Source: an uncultured Eubacteriales bacterium
GTDB taxonomy: Bacteria; Bacillota; Clostridia; Peptostreptococcales; Anaerovoracaceae
DNA: 64,000 bases
Assembly (NCBI GenBank): GCA_902798745.1
Contig: CADBXM010000006.1
Location: 124,001 to 188,000, forward strand
Direction: 5' to 3'
The position numbers and the translations under genes are program-made. Shown here one piece after another: positions 63,701 through 64,000 of the stretch. Position 1 is the stretch's first letter. Each line of letters begins with the position of its first letter. Under the pieces are notes generated by a model that did no database searches, was not told the origin of the DNA, and saw only the letters and a list, made by a program, of their open reading frames with translations.

Positions 63701-63834
63701 CTGACAGCAGGTAGCGGAAGAGGCTCTGCGGTTAGCGATTGCCGAGCAGGAGCAACCTGCGATGGCAGAGCTTAGTACCGCTGCGTATAACCGCATCGAG
63801 GCGAGAGCCGTACTCTTCGGATGTCTGCTGACAG
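63701..63834 (+). repeat. Structured repeat, copy 1 (thrS-pyrH gap)
   Basis: Opposite orientation to copy 2 at 61366. Nested pairings are CTGACAGCAG with CTGCTGACAG (63701-63710 with 63825-63834, 9 of 10 pairs), GAAGAG/CTCTTC, GGCTCT/AGAGCC (63722-63727 with 63804-63809), TGCGGTTA/TAACCGCA (63727-63734 with 63788-63795) and the hairpin GCAGG-AGCAA-CCTGC. The core 63765-63812 is shared with copy 2. The flanks of copy 1 and copy 2 are unrelated, as expected for an inserted unit. Whether it acts as DNA or RNA is unknown. Confidence 0.78.
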
Positions 63835-63856
63835 ATGCCGCTTTAAACTCGCAGTG

Positions 63857-64000
63857 TTAGTCATCCTTCTTTTCGATCTTACGGATCTCCTTTGTGCGGA
63901 TCTCTTCACAGATATCGCTAACGAACTGTGAAAGCGGCTTTACGCCTTCGTCGCCCTGATATCTTGAGCGCACAGAAACGTTTCCGTCTTCAGCTTCCTT
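63857..64000 (-). CDS. thrS: Threonyl-tRNA synthetase, C-terminal end only
   Basis: The minus-strand frame is open from the right edge to a TAA at 63857-63859, giving 47 residues that end KEAEDGNVSVRSRYQGDEG, then VKPLSQFVSDICEEIRTKEIRKIEKKDD. This matches the extreme C terminus of the anticodon-binding domain of threonyl-tRNA synthetase (N-V-x-V-R-x-R, then a D-x-G and a final EEI-R helix). The rest lies outside the window. It is upstream of pyrH in the same direction, with the structured repeat in between. Confidence 0.82.
   Translation of the reverse strand, partial: KEAEDGNVSVRSRYQGDEGVKPLSQFVSDICEEIRTKEIRKIEKKDD

Noticed and set aside
63596..63796. 66-aa minus-strand open frame over the thrS-pyrH repeat
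   Set aside because: It covers the structured repeat and has no ribosome binding site or similarity.
601..64000. CRISPR arrays, insertion sequences, prophage or rRNA operons
   Set aside because: No regularly spaced direct repeats, transposase, integrase or rRNA-like sequence was found in the window.

Overview
The window comes from a low- to mid-GC Gram-positive anaerobe of the class Clostridia. The evidence is a PolC-type replicase, butyrate kinase, a gap-pgk-tpiA-secG run, the rimP-nusA-ylxR-infB-rbfA-nrnA-truB-ribF-rpsO-pnp cluster, strong AGGAGG ribosome binding sites and frequent GTG/TTG starts. A relative of Mogibacterium/Anaerovoracaceae is my best guess, but the sequence alone does not prove the family. 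Nearly all genes (about 48 of 50) lie on the minus strand; only the pseudouridine synthase fragment at the left edge and one small membrane-protein gene at 33687 are on the plus strand. This suggests that the minus strand is the leading strand.

Layout, read in the direction of minus-strand transcription (right to left). thrS (3' end only) is followed by a structured repeat and then pyrH, frr, uppS, a second copy of that repeat, cdsA, dxr, a NagZ-type glycosidase, rseP, ispG and polC: nucleotide kinase, ribosome recycling, undecaprenyl and phospholipid precursors, MEP isoprenoid steps, and replication. Next comes a self-contained metal-efflux operon (ArsR regulator, free HMA metallochaperone, P-type ATPase) with a visible promoter/operator. 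It is followed by a PBP1A with a long cytoplasmic coiled-coil extension, then the canonical translation/RNA cluster rimP to pnp, then ppk1. An NhaC-type antiporter follows. ileS (eukaryotic-like type) opens a long run: rlmN, plsX, rnc, smc, ftsY, der, a GC-rich palindromic element, plsY, miaB, cls, an M50 protease, a GntR/FCD regulator, nth, sbcD and sbcC. The glycolytic run gap-pgk-tpiA leads into secG and a degenerate membrane pyrophosphatase homologue, then buk, pheS and pheT, ending in a strong terminator shared with the convergent pseudouridine synthase gene.

The most unusual items are these. (1) A membrane-pyrophosphatase-fold protein (5364-7163) has lost essentially all pyrophosphate-binding motifs. 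(2) The PolC lacks the internal 3'-5' exonuclease domain. (3) A family of roughly 135-bp structured elements occurs twice in opposite orientation (61366-61502 and 63701-63834), with a 43/48 identical core and outer stems that differ in sequence but keep pairing. (4) A separate GC-rich palindromic element (20061-20263) fills the der-plsY gap. (5) Stable hairpins recur about 30 nt upstream of start codons of internal operon genes, mostly without U-tracts. (6) The GAPDH has a changed cofactor-specificity position.

No rRNA, tRNA, CRISPR array, insertion sequence or prophage was seen, and no intergenic stretch exceeds 300 bases.
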